A stretch of 64,000 nucleotides of DNA from Nectonema munidae (Eukaryota > Nematomorpha > Nectonematoida > Nectonematidae), in NCBI GenBank assembly GCA_030549495.1, contig JAUIRK010000330.1:1-64000 (forward strand). The letters are read 5' to 3'. The notes under the pieces are model-generated. The model searched no databases and was not told the origin of the DNA. It saw nothing but the letters and a program-made list of their open reading frames with translations. Shown here one piece after another: positions 13,811 to 26,989 of the stretch. A program made the translations under genes and the position numbers. Positions within the stretch are counted from its first letter, which is position 1. Every line of letters begins with the position of its first letter.

Positions 13811-16800
13811 GAAGCCTTAAACTGGAAGCATAATGTCCTTGCAATGCATGATGCTTTAGGAGAAGCCTCTAGAGACAATCACTACCCAGCCATTTTGTCA
13901 TGCTTGCCAGCTGTCTCTGTTTTCTGTGACATGATTATCCTTTCATCCTTCCCTCTAGGCCCCGTCATAGTACCTTTCAACTTCCTGCTTGCAGCTATGG
14001 ACAAACTGGAGAGTTACTTTACTTTTCTCGTGTACTCAAAGGTCATAGATTTATCTCAAGTTATGGCCCCTTTGCCTTATTACCAAGAAACCCAAAGAAC
14101 TTATCTTCTCCTCGAGCAATGCTACAATCAGTTAGGCAATCGCAGCGTACAGTTGTTCAAGAACTTAGAAGCACTTTCTGTTGGAATTGTTTTGAATCAT
14201 AGTGACCCTTTGTATAATTATACTGATTTCTTACCAACTGTAGTTCAGTCTTTATTAGCAGACACCCCAGCTCTGAAACCTTTCGTTGATACATTAATCA
14301 ATCACTACTCTTGGCTTGTCACCTCTTATGGTGACATAGGTGCTAAATTTGTGCTGGAGCAGTATGGAGAGGAAAAATTGCATTTCTACCCTCACATCCA
14401 CGATGAGGAAGGCTTATTAAAAATGTACCGGTTTGGGACAGCTAGCCTAACAATGGACCATGACCTGTTGATAGATATCACTGGCACATTTGTTATAGAT
14501 TACATCGTTCAGTTTTATGTTAAGCATCACTACTTACCTCCTATCACTCGCTCATCATCTTATCACCCCCATATTCTGTCTATTCTAGATGATCATAACC
14601 CCCAATCGATCACTTATTGCTTACTGGCTCCGCCATCAGAGTGGGCTAAAGTCTCTTTTTTGCCTCACCAAGTGTTCAATTACTTCGGAGAAACCCTAAC
14701 ATTGTTGGATGACAAATCTATTACTCCGCATCGGTCATTTGTTGATCAACTGTACCACAGAGATGCCCTTGCTGCTATAGGCCGCAGACCTCCTACAACT
14801 CGACAAAACACATCACTAATTCTTGAAATCTTGTCTCGTGAGACCATTGACATTCATGCTTATTTTTTTCAAGTCGAAAGAGATCGCTGTATTCCGCCTG
14901 AATGGGCCATAATTCAACTAATGCCTAAAGAGAGAGAGTTGAAAATGACACCTCGTGAATTTTCTATCCTAACGCTGGAGTGCAGAATGATGTGCTCAGC
15001 GTGTGAAAGAAATCTGGTAGAACACATTCTACCCATCTTTCCCCAGCAAACTATGACCATGAACGGCATTTCCATCAAACGACGACTTGAGCGACTGATC
15101 ACCTTACCAAACACATCTGCACCCACCTGGGTTAGTCTAATCCTGGACATTGAACAATGGAACTTCACCTTCCGGCCCACGCTCCAATCCTCAATAGTGC
15201 TAAAATTAAATGAAATATTTGGGAATCAGCACTACTATAGTGCTCTCAAGACCTTCCTTGACTCCACCCTCTTATCATCAAACAAGTTTTGCCCTCCAGG
15301 AACACCCAACCGATTCCACCAATGGACAGGCCATACTTGTGGAAACCAAGGCATTTTCCAAAAACTATGGTCTATTCTTACAATCCTCATCATCAAGACA
15401 TCAATGCGTCAATTTGCTTTAGAATATCAACTGATAGGAGCAGGAGATAACCAGGTTATTTTCCTCCAAATCCCAATCACTCCAAATAGCAGATCATTAT
15501 TAACGGCTGTCAAGAATTCTCTAGCTCTACACTTCCACAAGGTAGGGTTGACCCTAAAAATTTCCGACACCTGGTTTTCTGATGTACTCGTATCCTACCA
15601 ACGGAATTATTACTACAAAGGTAGACTAGTCAATAATGGGCTCAAGGCAGTGCTCCGGGCCTTTGCAGGCGGCGCAGAGGCCGACCTCGGGTTGCGCACT
15701 ATAATCACAACTGCAATGTCTGGGGGCTCCAACATAGCTGCTACTCTATCTCATCCTCTACCTGGTCCCCTCTACTCTCTACTAGAATGATATACTGCTT
15801 TATTGCTTACTCCTCGGTATGGATCCCTAACTAAGTTGTCCAACAGTCAATTATCACTACTTTCAATCCTTAATACCTCCCTTGGCTATTTCCCATTCCT
15901 TCAAATAACAGCCTTCTTGTACTCCGGGCATCGAGACCGCTTACAGATTGCCTAACAACCCTCAAGTATTTATGGTCTTCTTACCCCAATCTTCATTCTG
16001 ATATATCCAATGTCTTACAAATTCAAATAGGATCTATCTCTGAACACACCATCGAGACAATGATAGCAGATCCCTACAGTCTCAATGTCATCAAGCCTCA
16101 GAGCTAAGAGGCTGTCTTGAAAGCTTACACAGAAACCTTCTTGCAACAATCTCCATTGGTCAAAAACAAAGTCATCAAGCAAATGATTATTTCTGTATTC
16201 GAGACCGAAAAATCAGCTCTCATCAAGACCTTAACAGCTATTCGACCGGTCGATCTTTCATTGCTTCACAGCATAATGGAATCCTCTGCTATAGGAGTTA
16301 TCTCTTCAATATCCAACATCTTCAATAGAGTCTCTTGTCATCCGCCACGTGGCTCTCTCTGATCCCAAGTTTGCTTCCACTTCCCTCTATCATTTAGTGC
16401 GGTCATCTGACAACAAGTCCATGAGATTTATTCGAACCCGTTTTCACCAAGTACTCCGATCCGCACCTTCCTTCAAGGAAGCCATGCTGGGGCAAGTAAA
16501 ACCTCAATTCCGCCTCTTCTGCACAGATCACAACCTCAATCCCTTATGTTCTTTCTCCCTCCATCTCTTCCTTACATCTTGGACCTACGGTTTCCTACCT
16601 GAACTCGTGACGGGCCCATTTTCTCCTTCCCACATTGAGCAATTAACTTATTGTCGTGATGCTTCTCCTGAGGAGATGACCAGGTCTCTATGTGTAACCC
16701 CCGCAAGAACTATTCCAGATTGCTTGAATGAGATTATCAACACTAGAGGACCCTTCTCCTACCTATTAGGAAGTACCACAGAGGACCCAATCAGAACATT

Positions 16801-17086
16801 ACAACTTTCTTCTCTTCGTAGCCTAGAAGGAGGAAAAGCTATGAAGGAGAATCTTAAGCTGCTGTCGTGGCTCCGTGCTACCCAAACCAGTGAAAATTTG
16901 CAGCAACTTATTAAAACAGAAATCACAACAAGAGTACCTCAGCTGTCCAATCTTATCGATGATCTACTCTTAGGATCATCTGTCGGCACGTTCCTCCACC
17001 GATTCCAAAATTCCGGGGATGTCTGAGGCTGCACTCAGCTCGGGTCAGATTACACATCTACCTGGGTTGAGCTCACTACGAATCAT
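13811..17086 (+). pseudogene. Viral L fossil, unit 5 (reference unit for the parts)
   Basis: This 3276-bp unit is taken as the reference. Parts seen, in order: an N-terminal polymerase region from about 13844; pre-motif A KERELK near 14927; motif A DIEQWN at 15146; motif B GNQG near 15341; motif C GDNQ at 15443-15454; and the LKISDTW region after it. A polymerase-capping linker follows, then capping-domain motif GSTT at 16769 and the HR motif at 16997. In Mononegavirales L proteins GDNQ is the catalytic motif C, and HR carries the histidine that covalently binds RNA during capping. Pre-motif A lies near residue 362 of the visible part; in whole L proteins it lies further in, so the unit probably lacks roughly the first 200 residues. 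The copy has about three breaks. Confidence 0.88.
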
Positions 17087-20000
17087 GAAGCCTTAAACTG
17101 GAAGCATAATGTCCTTGCAATGCATGATGCTTTAGGAGAAGCCTCTAGAGACAATCACTACCCAGCCATTTTGTCATGCTTGCCAGCTGTCTCTGTTTTC
17201 TGTGACATGATTATCCTTTCATCCTTCCCTCTAGGCCCCGTCATAGTACCTTTCAACTTCCTGCTTGCAGCTATGGACAAACTGGAGAGTTACTTTACTT
17301 TTCTCGTGTACTCAAAGGTCATAGATTTATCTCAAGTTATGGCCCCTTTGCCTTATTACCAAGAAACCCAAAGAACTTATCTTCTCCTCGAGCAATGCTA
17401 CAATCAGTTAGGCAATCGCAGCGTACAGTTGTTCAAGAACTTAGAAGCACTTTCTGTTGGAATTGTTTTGAATCATAGTGACCCTTTGTATAATTATACT
17501 GATTTCTTACCAACTGTAGTTCAGTCTTTATTAGCAGACACCCCAGCTCTGAAACCTTTCGTTGATACATTAATCAATCACTACTCTTGGCTTGTCACCT
17601 CTTATGGTGACATAGGTGCTAAATTTGTGCTGGAGCAGTATGGAGAGGAAAAATTGCATTTCTACCCTCACATCCACGATGAGGAAGGCTTATTAAAAAT
17701 GTACCGGTTTGGGACAGCTAGCCTAACAATGGACCATGACCTGTTGATAGATATCACTGGCACATTTGTTATAGATTACATTGTTCAGTTTTATGTTAAG
17801 CATCACTACTTACCTCCTATCACTCGCTCATCATCTTATCACCCCCATATTCTGTCTATTCTAGATGATCATAACCCCCAATCGATCACTTATTGCTTAC
17901 TGGCTCCGCCATCAGAGTGGGCTAAAGTCTCTTTTTTGCCTCACCAAGTGTTCAATTACTTCGGAGAAACCCTAACATTGTTGGATGACAAATCTATTAC
18001 TCCGCATCGGTCATTTGTTGATCAACTGTACCACAGAGATGCCCTTGCTGCTATAGGCCGCAGACCTCCTACAACTCGACAAAACACATCACTAATTCTT
18101 GAAATCTTGTCTCGTGAGACCATTGACATTCATGCTTATTTTTTTCAAGTCGAAAGAGATCGCTGTATTCCGCCTGAATGGGCCATAATTCAACTAATGC
18201 CTAAAGAGAGAGAGTTGAAAATGACACCTCGTGAATTTTCTATCCTAACGCTGGAGTGCAGAATGATGTGCTCAGCGTGTGAAAGAAATCTGGTAGAACA
18301 CATTCTACCCATCTTTCCCCAGCAAACTATGACCATGAACGGCATTTCCATCAAACGACGACTTGAGCGACTGATCACCTTACCAAACACATCTGCACCC
18401 ACCTGGGTTAGTCTAATCCTGGACATTGAACAATGGAACTTCACCTTCCGGCCCACGCTCCAATCCTCAATAGTGCTAAAATTAAATGAAATATTTGGGA
18501 ATCAGCACTACTATAGTGCTCTCAAGACCTTCCTTGACTCCACCCTCTTATCATCAAACAAGTTTTGCCCTCCAGGAACACCCAACCGATTCCACCAATG
18601 GACAGGCCATACTTGTGGAAACCAAGGCATTTTCCAAAAACTATGGTCTATTCTTACAATCCTCATCATCAAGACATCAATGCGTCAATTTGCTTTAGAA
18701 TATCAACTGATAGGAGCAGGAGATAACCAGGTTATTTTCCTCCAAATCCCAATCACTCCAAATAGCAGATCATTATTAACGGCTGTCAAGAATTCTCTAG
18801 CTCTACACTTCCACAAGGTAGGGTTGACCCTAAAAATTTCCGACACCTGGTTTTCTGATGTACTCGTATCCTACCAACGGAATTATTACTACAAAGGTAG
18901 ACTAGTCAATAATGGGCTCAAGGCAGTGCTCCGGGCCTTTGCAGGCGGCGCAGAGGCCGACCTCGGGTTGCGCACTATAATCACAACTGCAATGTCTGGG
19001 GGCTCCAACATAGCTGCTACTCTATCTCATCCTCTACCTGGTCCCCTCTACTCTCTACTAGAATGATATACTGCTTTATTGCTTACTCCTCGGTATGGAT
19101 CCCTAACTAAGTTGTCCAACAGTCAATTATCACTACTTTCAATCCTTAATACCTCCCTTGGCTATTTCCCATTCCTTCAAATAACAGCCTTCTTGTACTC
19201 CGGGCATCGAGACCGCTTACAGATTGCCTAACAACCCTCAAGTATTTATGGTCTTCTTACCCCAATCTTCATTCTGATATATCCAATGTCTTACAAATTC
19301 AAATAGGATCTATCTCTGAACACAAAATCGAGACAATGATAGCAGATCCCTACAGTCTCAATGTCATCAAGCCTCAGAGCTAAGAGGCTGTCTTGAAAGC
19401 TTACACAGAAACCTTCTTGCAACAATCTCCATTGGTCAAAAACAAAGTCATCAAGCAAATGATTATTTCTGTATTCGAGACCGAAAAATCAGCTCTCATC
19501 AAGACCTTAACAGCTATTCGACCGGTCGATCTTTCATTGCTTCACAGCATAATGGAATCCTCTGCTATAGGAGTTATCTCTTCAATATCCAACATCTTCA
19601 ATAGAGTCTCTTGTCATCCGCCACGTGGCTCTCTCTGATCCCAAGTTTGCTTCCACTTCCCTCTATCATTTAGTGCGGTCATCTGACAACAAGTCCATGA
19701 GATTTATTCGAACCCGTTTTCACCAAGTACTCCGATCCGCACCTTCCTTCAAGGAAGCCATGCTGGGGCAAGTAAAACCTCAATTCCGCCTCTTCTGCAC
19801 AGATCACAACCTCAATCCCTTATGTTCTTTCTCCCTCCATCTCTTCCTTACATCTTGGACCTACGGTTTCCTACCTGAACTCGTGACGGGCCCATTTTCT
19901 CCTTCCCACATTGAGCAATTAACTTATTGTCGTGATGCTTCTCCTGAGGAGATGACCAGGTCTCTATGTGTAACCTCCGCAAGAACTATTCCAGATTGCT

Positions 20001-20362
20001 TGAATGAGATTATCAACACTAGAGGACCCTTCTCCTACCTATTAGGAAGTACCACAGAGGACCCAATCAGAACATTACAACTTTCTTCTCTTCGTAGCCT
20101 AGAAGGAGGAAAAGCTATGAAGGAGAATCTTAAGCTGCTGTCGTGGCTCCGTGCTACCCAAACCAGTGAAAATTTGCAGCAACTTATTAAAACAGAAATC
20201 ACAACAAGAGTACCTCAGCTGTCCAATCTTATCGATGATCTACTCTTAGGATCATCTGTCGGCACGTTCCTCCACCGATTCCAAAATTCCGGGGATGTCT
20301 GAGGCTGCACTCAGCTCGGGTCAGATTACACATCTACCTGGGTTGAGCTCACTACGAATCAT
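17087..20362 (+). pseudogene. Viral L fossil, unit 6
   Basis: Unit of 3276 bp, close to identical with unit 5 and with the same parts. It belongs to the left subgroup. Confidence 0.85.
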
Positions 20363-23300
20363 GAAGCCTTAAACTGGAAGCATAATGTCCTTGCAATGCA
20401 TGATGCTTTAGGAGAAGCCTCTAGAGACAATCACTACCCAGCCATTTTGTCATGCTTGCCAGCTGTCTCTGTTTTCTGTGACATGATTATCCTTTCATCC
20501 TTCCCTCTAGGCCCCGTCATAGTACCTTTCAACTTCCTGCTTGCAGCTATGGACAAACTGGAGAGTTACTTTACTTTTCTCGTGTACTCAAAGGTCATAG
20601 ATTTATCTCAAGTTATGGCCCCTTTGCCTTATTACCAAGAAACCCAAAGAACTTATCTTCTCCTCGAGCAATGCTACAATCAGTTAGGCAATCGCAGCGT
20701 ACAGTTGTTCAAGAACTTAGAAGCACTTTCTGTTGGAATTGTTTTGAATCATAGTGACCCTTTGTATAATTATACTGATTTCTTACCAACTGTAGTTCAG
20801 TCTTTATTAGCAGACACCCCAGCTCTGAAACCTTTCGTTGATACATTAATCAATCACTACTCTTGGCTTGTCACCTCTTATGGTGACATAGGTGCTAAAT
20901 TTGTGCTGGAGCAGTATGGAGAGGAAAAATTGCATTTCTACCCTCACATCCACGATGAGGAAGGCTTATTAAAAATGTACCGGTTTGGGACAGCTAGCCT
21001 AACAATGGACCATGACCTGTTGATAGATATCACTGGCACATTTGTTATAGATTACATTGTTCAGTTTTATGTTAAGCATCACTACTTACCTCCTATCACT
21101 CGCTCATCATCTTATCACCCCCATATTCTGTCTATTCTAGATGATCATAACCCCCAATCGATCACTTATTGCTTACTGGCTCCGCCATCAGAGTGGGCTA
21201 AAGTCTCTTTTTGCCTCACCAAGTGTTCAATTACTTCGGAGAAACCCTAACATTGTTGGATGACAAATCTATTACTCCGCATCGGTCATTTGTTGATCAA
21301 CTGTACCACAGAGATGCCCTTGCTGCTATAGGCCGCAGACCTCCTACAACTCGACAAAACACATCACTAATTCTTGAAATCTTGTCTCGTGAGACCATTG
21401 ACATTCATGCTTATTTTTTTCAAGTCGAAAGAGATCGCTGTATTCCGCCTGAATGGGCCATAATTCAACTAATGCCTAAAGAGAGAGAGTTGAAAATGAC
21501 ACCTCGTGAATTTTCTATCCTAACGCTGGAGTGCAGAATGATGTGCTCAGCGTGTGAAAGAAATCTGGTAGAACACATTCTACCCATCTTTCCCCAGCAA
21601 ACTATGACCATGAACGGCATTTCCATCAAACGACGACTTGAGCGACTGATCACCTTACCAAACACATCTGCACCCACCTGGGTTAGTCTAATCCTGGACA
21701 TTGAACAATGGAACTTCACCTTCCGGCCCACGCTCCAATCCTCAATAGTGCTAAAATTAAATGAAATATTTGGGAATCAGCACTACTATAGTGCTCTCAA
21801 GACCTTCCTTGACTCCACCCTCTTATCATCAAACAAGTTTTGCCCTCCAGGAACACCCAACCGATTCCACCAATGGACAGGCCATACTTGTGGAAACCAA
21901 GGCATTTTCCAAAAACTATGGTCTATTCTTACAATCCTCATCATCAAGACATCAATGCGTCAATTTGCTTTAGAATATCAACTGATAGGAGCAGGAGATA
22001 ACCAGGTTATTTTCCTCCAAATCCCAATCACTCCAAATAGCAGATCATTATTAACGGCTGTCAAGAATTCTCTAGCTCTACACTTCCACAAGGTAGGGTT
22101 GACCCTAAAAATTTCCGACACCTGGTTTTCTGATGTACTCGTATCCTACCAACGGAATTATTACTACAAAGGTAGACTAGTCAATAATGGGCTCAAGGCA
22201 GTGCTCCGGGCCTTTGCAGGCGGCGCAGAGGCCGACCTCGGGTTGCGCACTATAATCACAACTGCAATGTCTGGGGGCTCCAACATAGCTGCTACTCTAT
22301 CTCATCCTCTACCTGGTCCCCTCTACTCTCTACTAGAATGATATACTGCTTTATTGCTTACTCCTCGGTATGGATCCCTAACTAAGTTGTCCAACAGTCA
22401 ATTATCACTACTTTCAATCCTTAATACCTCCCTTGGCTATTTCCCATTCCTTCAAATAACAGCCTTCTTGTACTCCGGGCATCGAGACCGCTTACAGATT
22501 GCCTAACAACCCTCAAGTATTTATGGTCTTCTTACCCCAATCTTCATTCTGATATATCCAATGTCTTACAAATTCAAATAGGATCTATCTCTGAACACAC
22601 CATCGAGACAATGATAGCAGATCCCTACAGTCTCAATGTCATCAAGCCTCAGAGCTAAGAGGCTGTCTTGAAAGCTTACACAGAAACCTTCTTGCAACAA
22701 TCTCCATTGGTCAAAAACAAAGTCATCAAGCAAATGATTATTTCTGTATTCGAGACCGAAAAATCAGCTCTCATCAAGACCTTAACAGCTATTCGACCGG
22801 TCGATCTTTCATTGCTTCACAGCATAATGGAATCCTCTGCTATAGGAGTTATCTCTTCAATATCCAACATCTTCAATAGAGTCTCTTGTCATCCGCCACG
22901 TGGCTCTCTCTGATCCCAAGTTTGCTTCCACTTCCCTCTATCATTTAGTGCGGTCATCTGACAACAAGTCCATGAGATTTATTCGAACCCGTTTTCACCA
23001 AGTACTCCGATCCGCACCTTCCTTCAAGGAAGCCATGCTGGGGCAAGTAAAACCTCAATTCCGCCTCTTCTGCACAGATCACAACCTCAATCCCTTATGT
23101 TCTTTCTCCCTCCATCTCTTCCTTACATCTTGGACCTACGGTTTCCTACCTGAACTCGTGACGGGCCCATTTTCTCCTTCCCACATTGAGCAATTAACTT
23201 ATTGTCGTGATGCTTCTCCTGAGGAGATGACCAGGTCTCTATGTGTAACCCCCGCAAGAACTATTCCAGATTGCTTGAATGAGATTATCAACACTAGAGG

Positions 23301-23637
23301 ACCCTTCTCCTACCTATTAGGAAGTACCACAGAGGACCCAATCAGAACATTACAACTTTCTTCTCTTCGTAGCCTAGAAGGAGGAAAAGCTATGAAGGAG
23401 AATCTTAAGCTGCTGTCGTGGCTCCGTGCTACCCAAACCAGTGAAAATTTGCAGCAACTTATTAAAACAGAAATCACAACAAGAGTACCTCAGCTGTCCA
23501 ATCTTATCGATGATCTACTCTTAGGATCATCTGTCGGCACGTTCCTCCACCGATTCCAAAATTCCGGGGATGTCTGAGGCTGCACTCAGCTCGGGTCAGA
23601 TTACACATCTACCTGGGTTGAGCTCACTACGAATCAT
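20363..23637 (+). pseudogene. Viral L fossil, unit 7
   Basis: Unit of 3275 bp in the left subgroup, sharing minor base differences with unit 6. This suggests that adjacent units are each other's closest relatives, as expected for local duplication. Confidence 0.85.
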
Positions 23638-26600
23638 GAAGCCTTAAACTGGAAGCATAATGTCCTTGCAATGCATGATGCTTTAGGAGAAGCCTCTAGA
23701 GACAATCACTACCCAGCCATTTTGTCATGCTTGCCAGCTGTCTCTGTTTTCTGTGACATGATTATCCTTTCATCCTTCCCTCTAGGCCCCGTCATAGTAC
23801 CTTTCAACTTCCTGCTTGCAGCTATGGACAAACTGGAGAGTTACTTTACTTTTCTCGTGTACTCAAAGGTCATAGATTTATCTCAGGTTATGGCCCCTTT
23901 GCCTTATTACCAAGAAACCCAAACAACTTATCTTCTCCTCGAGCAATGCTACAATCAGTTAGGCAATCGCAGCGTACAGTTGTTCAAGAACTTAGAAGCA
24001 CTTTCTGTTGGAATTGTTTTGAATCATAGTGACCCTTTGTATAATTATACTGATTTCTTACCAACTGTAGTTCAGTCTTTATTAGCAGACACCCCAGCTC
24101 TGAAACCTTTCGTTGATACATTAATCAATCACTACTCTTGGCTTGTCACCTCTTATGGTGACATAGGTGCTAAATTTGTGCTGGAGCAGTATGGAGAGGA
24201 AAAATTGCATTTCTACCCTCACATCCACGATGAGGAAGGCTTATTAAAAATGTACCGGTTTGGGACAGCTAGCCAAACAATGGACCATGACCTGTTGATA
24301 GATATCACTGGCACATTTGTTATAGATTACATCGTTCAGTTTTATGTTAAGCATCACTACTTACCTCCTATCACTCGCTCATCATCTTATCACCCCCATA
24401 TTCTGTCTATTCTAGATGATCATAACCCCCAATCGATCACTTATTGCTTACTGGCTCCGCCATCAGAGTGGGCTAAAGTCTCTTTTTTGCCTCACCAAGT
24501 GTTCAATTACTTCGGAGAAACCCTAACATTGTTGGATGACAAATCTATTACTCCGCATCGGTCATTTGTTGATCAACTGTACCACAGAGATGCCCTTGCT
24601 GCTATAGGCCGCAGACCTCCTACAACTCGACAAAACACATCACTAATTCTTGAAATCTTGTCTCGTGAGACCATTGACATACATGCTTATTTTTTTCAAG
24701 TCGAAAGAGATCGCTGTATTCCGCCTGAATGGGCCATAATTCAACTAATGCCTAAAGAGAGAGAGTTGAAAATCACACCTCGTGAATTTTCTATCCTAAC
24801 GCTGGAGTGCAGAATGATGTGCTCAGCGTGTGAAAGAAATCTGGTAGAACACATTCTACCCATCTTTCCCCAGCAAACTATGACCATGAACGGCATTTCC
24901 ATCAAACGACGACTTGAGCGACTGATCACCTTACCAAACACATCTGCACCCACCTGGGTTAGTCTAATCCTGGACATTGAACAATGGAACTTCACCTTCC
25001 GGCCCACGCTCCAATCCTCAATAGTGCTAAAATTAAATGAAATATTTGGGAATCAGCACTACTATAGTGCTCTCAAGACCTTCCTTGACTCCACCCTCTT
25101 ATCATCAAACAAGTTTTGCCCTCCAGGAACACCCAACCGATTCCACCAATGGACAGGCCATACTGGTGGAAACCAAGGCATTTTCCAAAAACTATGGTCT
25201 ATTCTTACAATCCTCATCATCAAGACATCAATGCGTCAATTTGCTTTAGAATATCAACTGATAGGAGCAGGAGATAACCAGGTTATTTTCCTCCAAATCC
25301 CAATCACTCCAAATAGCAGATCATTATTAACGGCTGTCAAGAATTCTCTAGCTCTACACTTCCACAAGGTAGGGTTGACCCTAAAAATTTCCGACACCTG
25401 GTTTTCTGATGTACTCGTATCCTACCAACGGAATTATTACTACAAAGGTAGACTAGTCAATAATGGGCTCAAGGCAGTGCTCCGGGCCTTTGCAGGCGGC
25501 GCAGAGGCCGACCTCGGGTTGCGCACTATAATCACAACTGCAATGTCTGGGGGCTACAACATAGCTGCTACTCTATCTCATCCTCTACCTGGTCCCCTAT
25601 ACTCTCTACTAGAATGATATACTGCTTTATTGCTTACTCCTCGGTATGGATCCCTAACTAAGTTGTCCAACACTCAATTATCACTACTTTCAATCCTTAA
25701 TACCTCCCTTGGCTATTTCCCATTCCTTCAAATAACAGCCTTCTTGTACTCCGGGCATCGAGACCGCTTACAGATTGCCTAACAACCCTCAAGTATTTAT
25801 GGTCTTCTTACCCCAATCTTCATTCTGATATATCCAATGTCTTACAAATTCAAATAGGATCTATCTCTGAACACACCCTCGAGACAATGATAGCAGATCC
25901 CTACATTCTCAATGTCATCAAGCCTCAGAGCTAAGAGGCTGTCTTGAAATCTTACACAGAAACCTTCTTGCAACAATCTCCATTGGTCAAAAACAAAGTC
26001 ATCAAGCAAATGATTATTTCTGTATTCGAGACCGAAAAATCAGCTCTCATCAAGACCTTAACAGCTATTCGACCGGTCAATCTTTCATTGCTTCACAGCA
26101 TAATGGAATCCTCTGCTATAGGAGTTATCTCTTCAATATCCAACATCTTCAATAGAGTCTCTTCTGTCATCCGCCACGTGGCTCTCTCTGATCCCAAGTT
26201 TGCTTCCACTTCCCTCTATCATTTAGTGCGGTCATCTGACAACAAGTCCATGAGATTTATTCGAACCCGTTTTCACCAAGTACTCCGATCCGCACCTTCC
26301 TTCGAGGAAGCCATGCTGGGGCAAGTAAAACCTCAATTCTGCCTCTTCTGCACAGATCACAACCTAAATCCCTTATGTTCTTTCTCCCTCCATCTCTTCC
26401 TTACATCTTGGACCTACGGTTTCCTACCTGAACTCGTGACGGGCCCATTTTCTCCTTCCCCCATTGAGCAATTAACTTATTGTCGTGATGCTTCTCCTGA
26501 GGAGATGACCAGGTCTCTATGTGTAACCCCTGCAAGAACTATTCCAGATTGCTTGAATGAGATTATCAACACTAGAGGACCCTTCTCCTACCTATTAGGA

Positions 26601-26915
26601 AGTACCACAGAGGACCCAATCAGAACATTACAACTTTCTTCTCTTCGTAGCCTAGAAGGAGGAAAAGCTATGAAGGAGAATCTTAAGCTGCTGTCGTGGC
26701 TCCGTGCTACCCAAACCAGTAAAAATTTACAGCAACTTATTAAAACAGAAATCACAACAAGAGTACCTCAGCTGTCCAATCTTATCGATGATCTACTCTT
26801 AGGATCATCTGTCGGCACGTTCCTCCACCGATTCCAAAATTCCGGGGATGTCTGAGGCTGCACTCAGCTCGGGTCAGATTACACATCTACCTGGGTTGAG
26901 CTCACTACGAATCAT
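23638..26915 (+). pseudogene. Viral L fossil, unit 8 (start of the right subgroup)
   Basis: First unit that shares a set of base differences with units 9-11, so the subgroup boundary lies in or near this unit. The polymerase core and the capping block are both open over long stretches. It is separated from unit 9 by 74 bp of unrelated filler. Confidence 0.85.
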
Positions 26916-26989
26916 CCCTTTCAACATTCCACACATGGGATCCGGAACTCCATCCATTATCCACCACCTCTAAAAAAAAAAAAATTGTT
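26916..26989. other. Filler DNA at the junction of units 8 and 9
   Basis: A 74-bp segment that is not part of the standard unit lies exactly at the recurrent junction and ends in a run of thirteen A. The A-run could come from a retroposed fragment or from end joining with non-templated or captured DNA. Its source was not recognised. Confidence 0.6.
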